64,000 nt of DNA, taken from Rhizobium esperanzae (GTDB taxonomy: Bacteria > Pseudomonadota > Alphaproteobacteria > Rhizobiales > Rhizobiaceae). The first letter of the stretch is position 1. Every line of letters begins with the position of its first letter. Below are positions 63,769-64,000 of this stretch, one piece after another. The stretch spans positions 28,888 to 92,887 of the forward strand of contig NZ_MXPU01000023.1 in the NCBI RefSeq assembly GCF_002204185.1, given 5' to 3'. A model generated the notes under the pieces. That model was not told where the DNA came from. It did not search any database and saw only the letters and a program-made list of their open reading frames with translations. The position numbers and the translations under genes are program-made.

Positions 63769-64000
63769 TGTCAGATTTGCGTCAAATCGCATTTTACGGC
63801 AAAGGGGGGATCGGCAAGTCCACCACCTCCCAAAATACGCTCGCAGCGCTTGTCGACCTCGGGCAGAAGATCCTGATCGTCGGATGCGACCCGAAAGCTG
63901 ACTCCACCCGGCTGATCCTGAACGCCAAAGCACAGGACACGGTTCTGCATCTGGCAGCCCAGGAAGGTTCGGTGGAAGACCTTGAGCTCGAGGACGTGCT
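63769..64000 (+). CDS. nifH: Nitrogenase iron protein NifH (partial)
   Basis: The first 77 residues of dinitrogenase reductase, cut by the window edge. LRQIAFYGKGGIGKSTTSQNT has the intact P-loop, and GCDPKADSTRLIL and KAQDTVLHLAA are typical. The start ATG 63769 follows GAAGGAAGG. NifH passes electrons to the MoFe protein and also takes part in cofactor assembly. Confidence 0.98.

Overview
The window looks like part of a symbiotic plasmid from a bean-nodulating Rhizobium of the R. etli / R. phaseoli type. The evidence is nodA standing alone behind its own nod box (in R. etli nodA is known to be separated from nodBC), two nodD genes, relics of fucosylation genes noeL and nolK, the start of nifH with a NifA site and a sigma-54 promoter at the right edge, an isolated NifX-associated gene, and many decayed insertion sequences. 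No tRNA, rRNA or CRISPR array was seen.

Layout. 0-3.8 kb: a serine recombinase, a DUF1612-type DNA-binding protein and a putative PD-(D/E)XK protein. 4.1-10.6 kb: a very large NERD nuclease-pseudokinase-kinase-SF1 helicase protein overlapping a partner gene, probably a phage-defence module related to Mokosh-like systems. 10.9-16.7 kb: a ubiquitin-like conjugation operon (three-domain Ubl protein, E2-like, JAB peptidase, ThiF/E1) read leftward, facing a rightward RHH / GNAT / XRE / ImmA-IrrE control module. 17.2-35.8 kb: a type III secretion locus with two large translocator-like proteins that share an identical 205-bp segment, SctI-J-K-L-N-Q-R-S-T-U, then SctV, SctD and a needle-like peptide on the other strand, and a stand-alone secretin N-terminal protein plus SctO. 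SctU stops just before the autocleavage domain, and no secretin pore gene is present. 36.9-40.1 kb: a TPP riboswitch, a gutted thiC, and intact thiO-thiS-thiG-thiE. 40.3-41.9 kb: hipBA.

42-64 kb is the symbiotic accessory part. It holds a nifH relic that still carries its NifA site and decayed promoter, a NifX-associated gene, an IS3 relic, and a three-gene export operon (double-glycine peptide, HlyD-type fusion protein, C39 peptidase ABC transporter). The 41-aa peptide gene is short and easily missed. The operon is preceded by a good sigma-54 promoter and a NifA-type TGT-N10-ACA site spaced as at nifH, so I infer that bacteroids make and export a processed peptide together with nitrogenase. 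After that come IS66 and IS21 relics, a DUF6875-like protein, a YbaK-type deacylase, a small secreted cysteine protein, an orphan nod box, a luciferase-like monooxygenase, two nodD genes, two nod boxes, nodA, an ISL3-interrupted nolK/noeL relic and nifH.

The strongest candidates for something new are the NifA/sigma-54-linked peptide export operon, the NERD-kinase-helicase pair, the Ubl operon with its divergent control module, and the reduced type III system. All functional statements are from reading the sequence; no database search was run.
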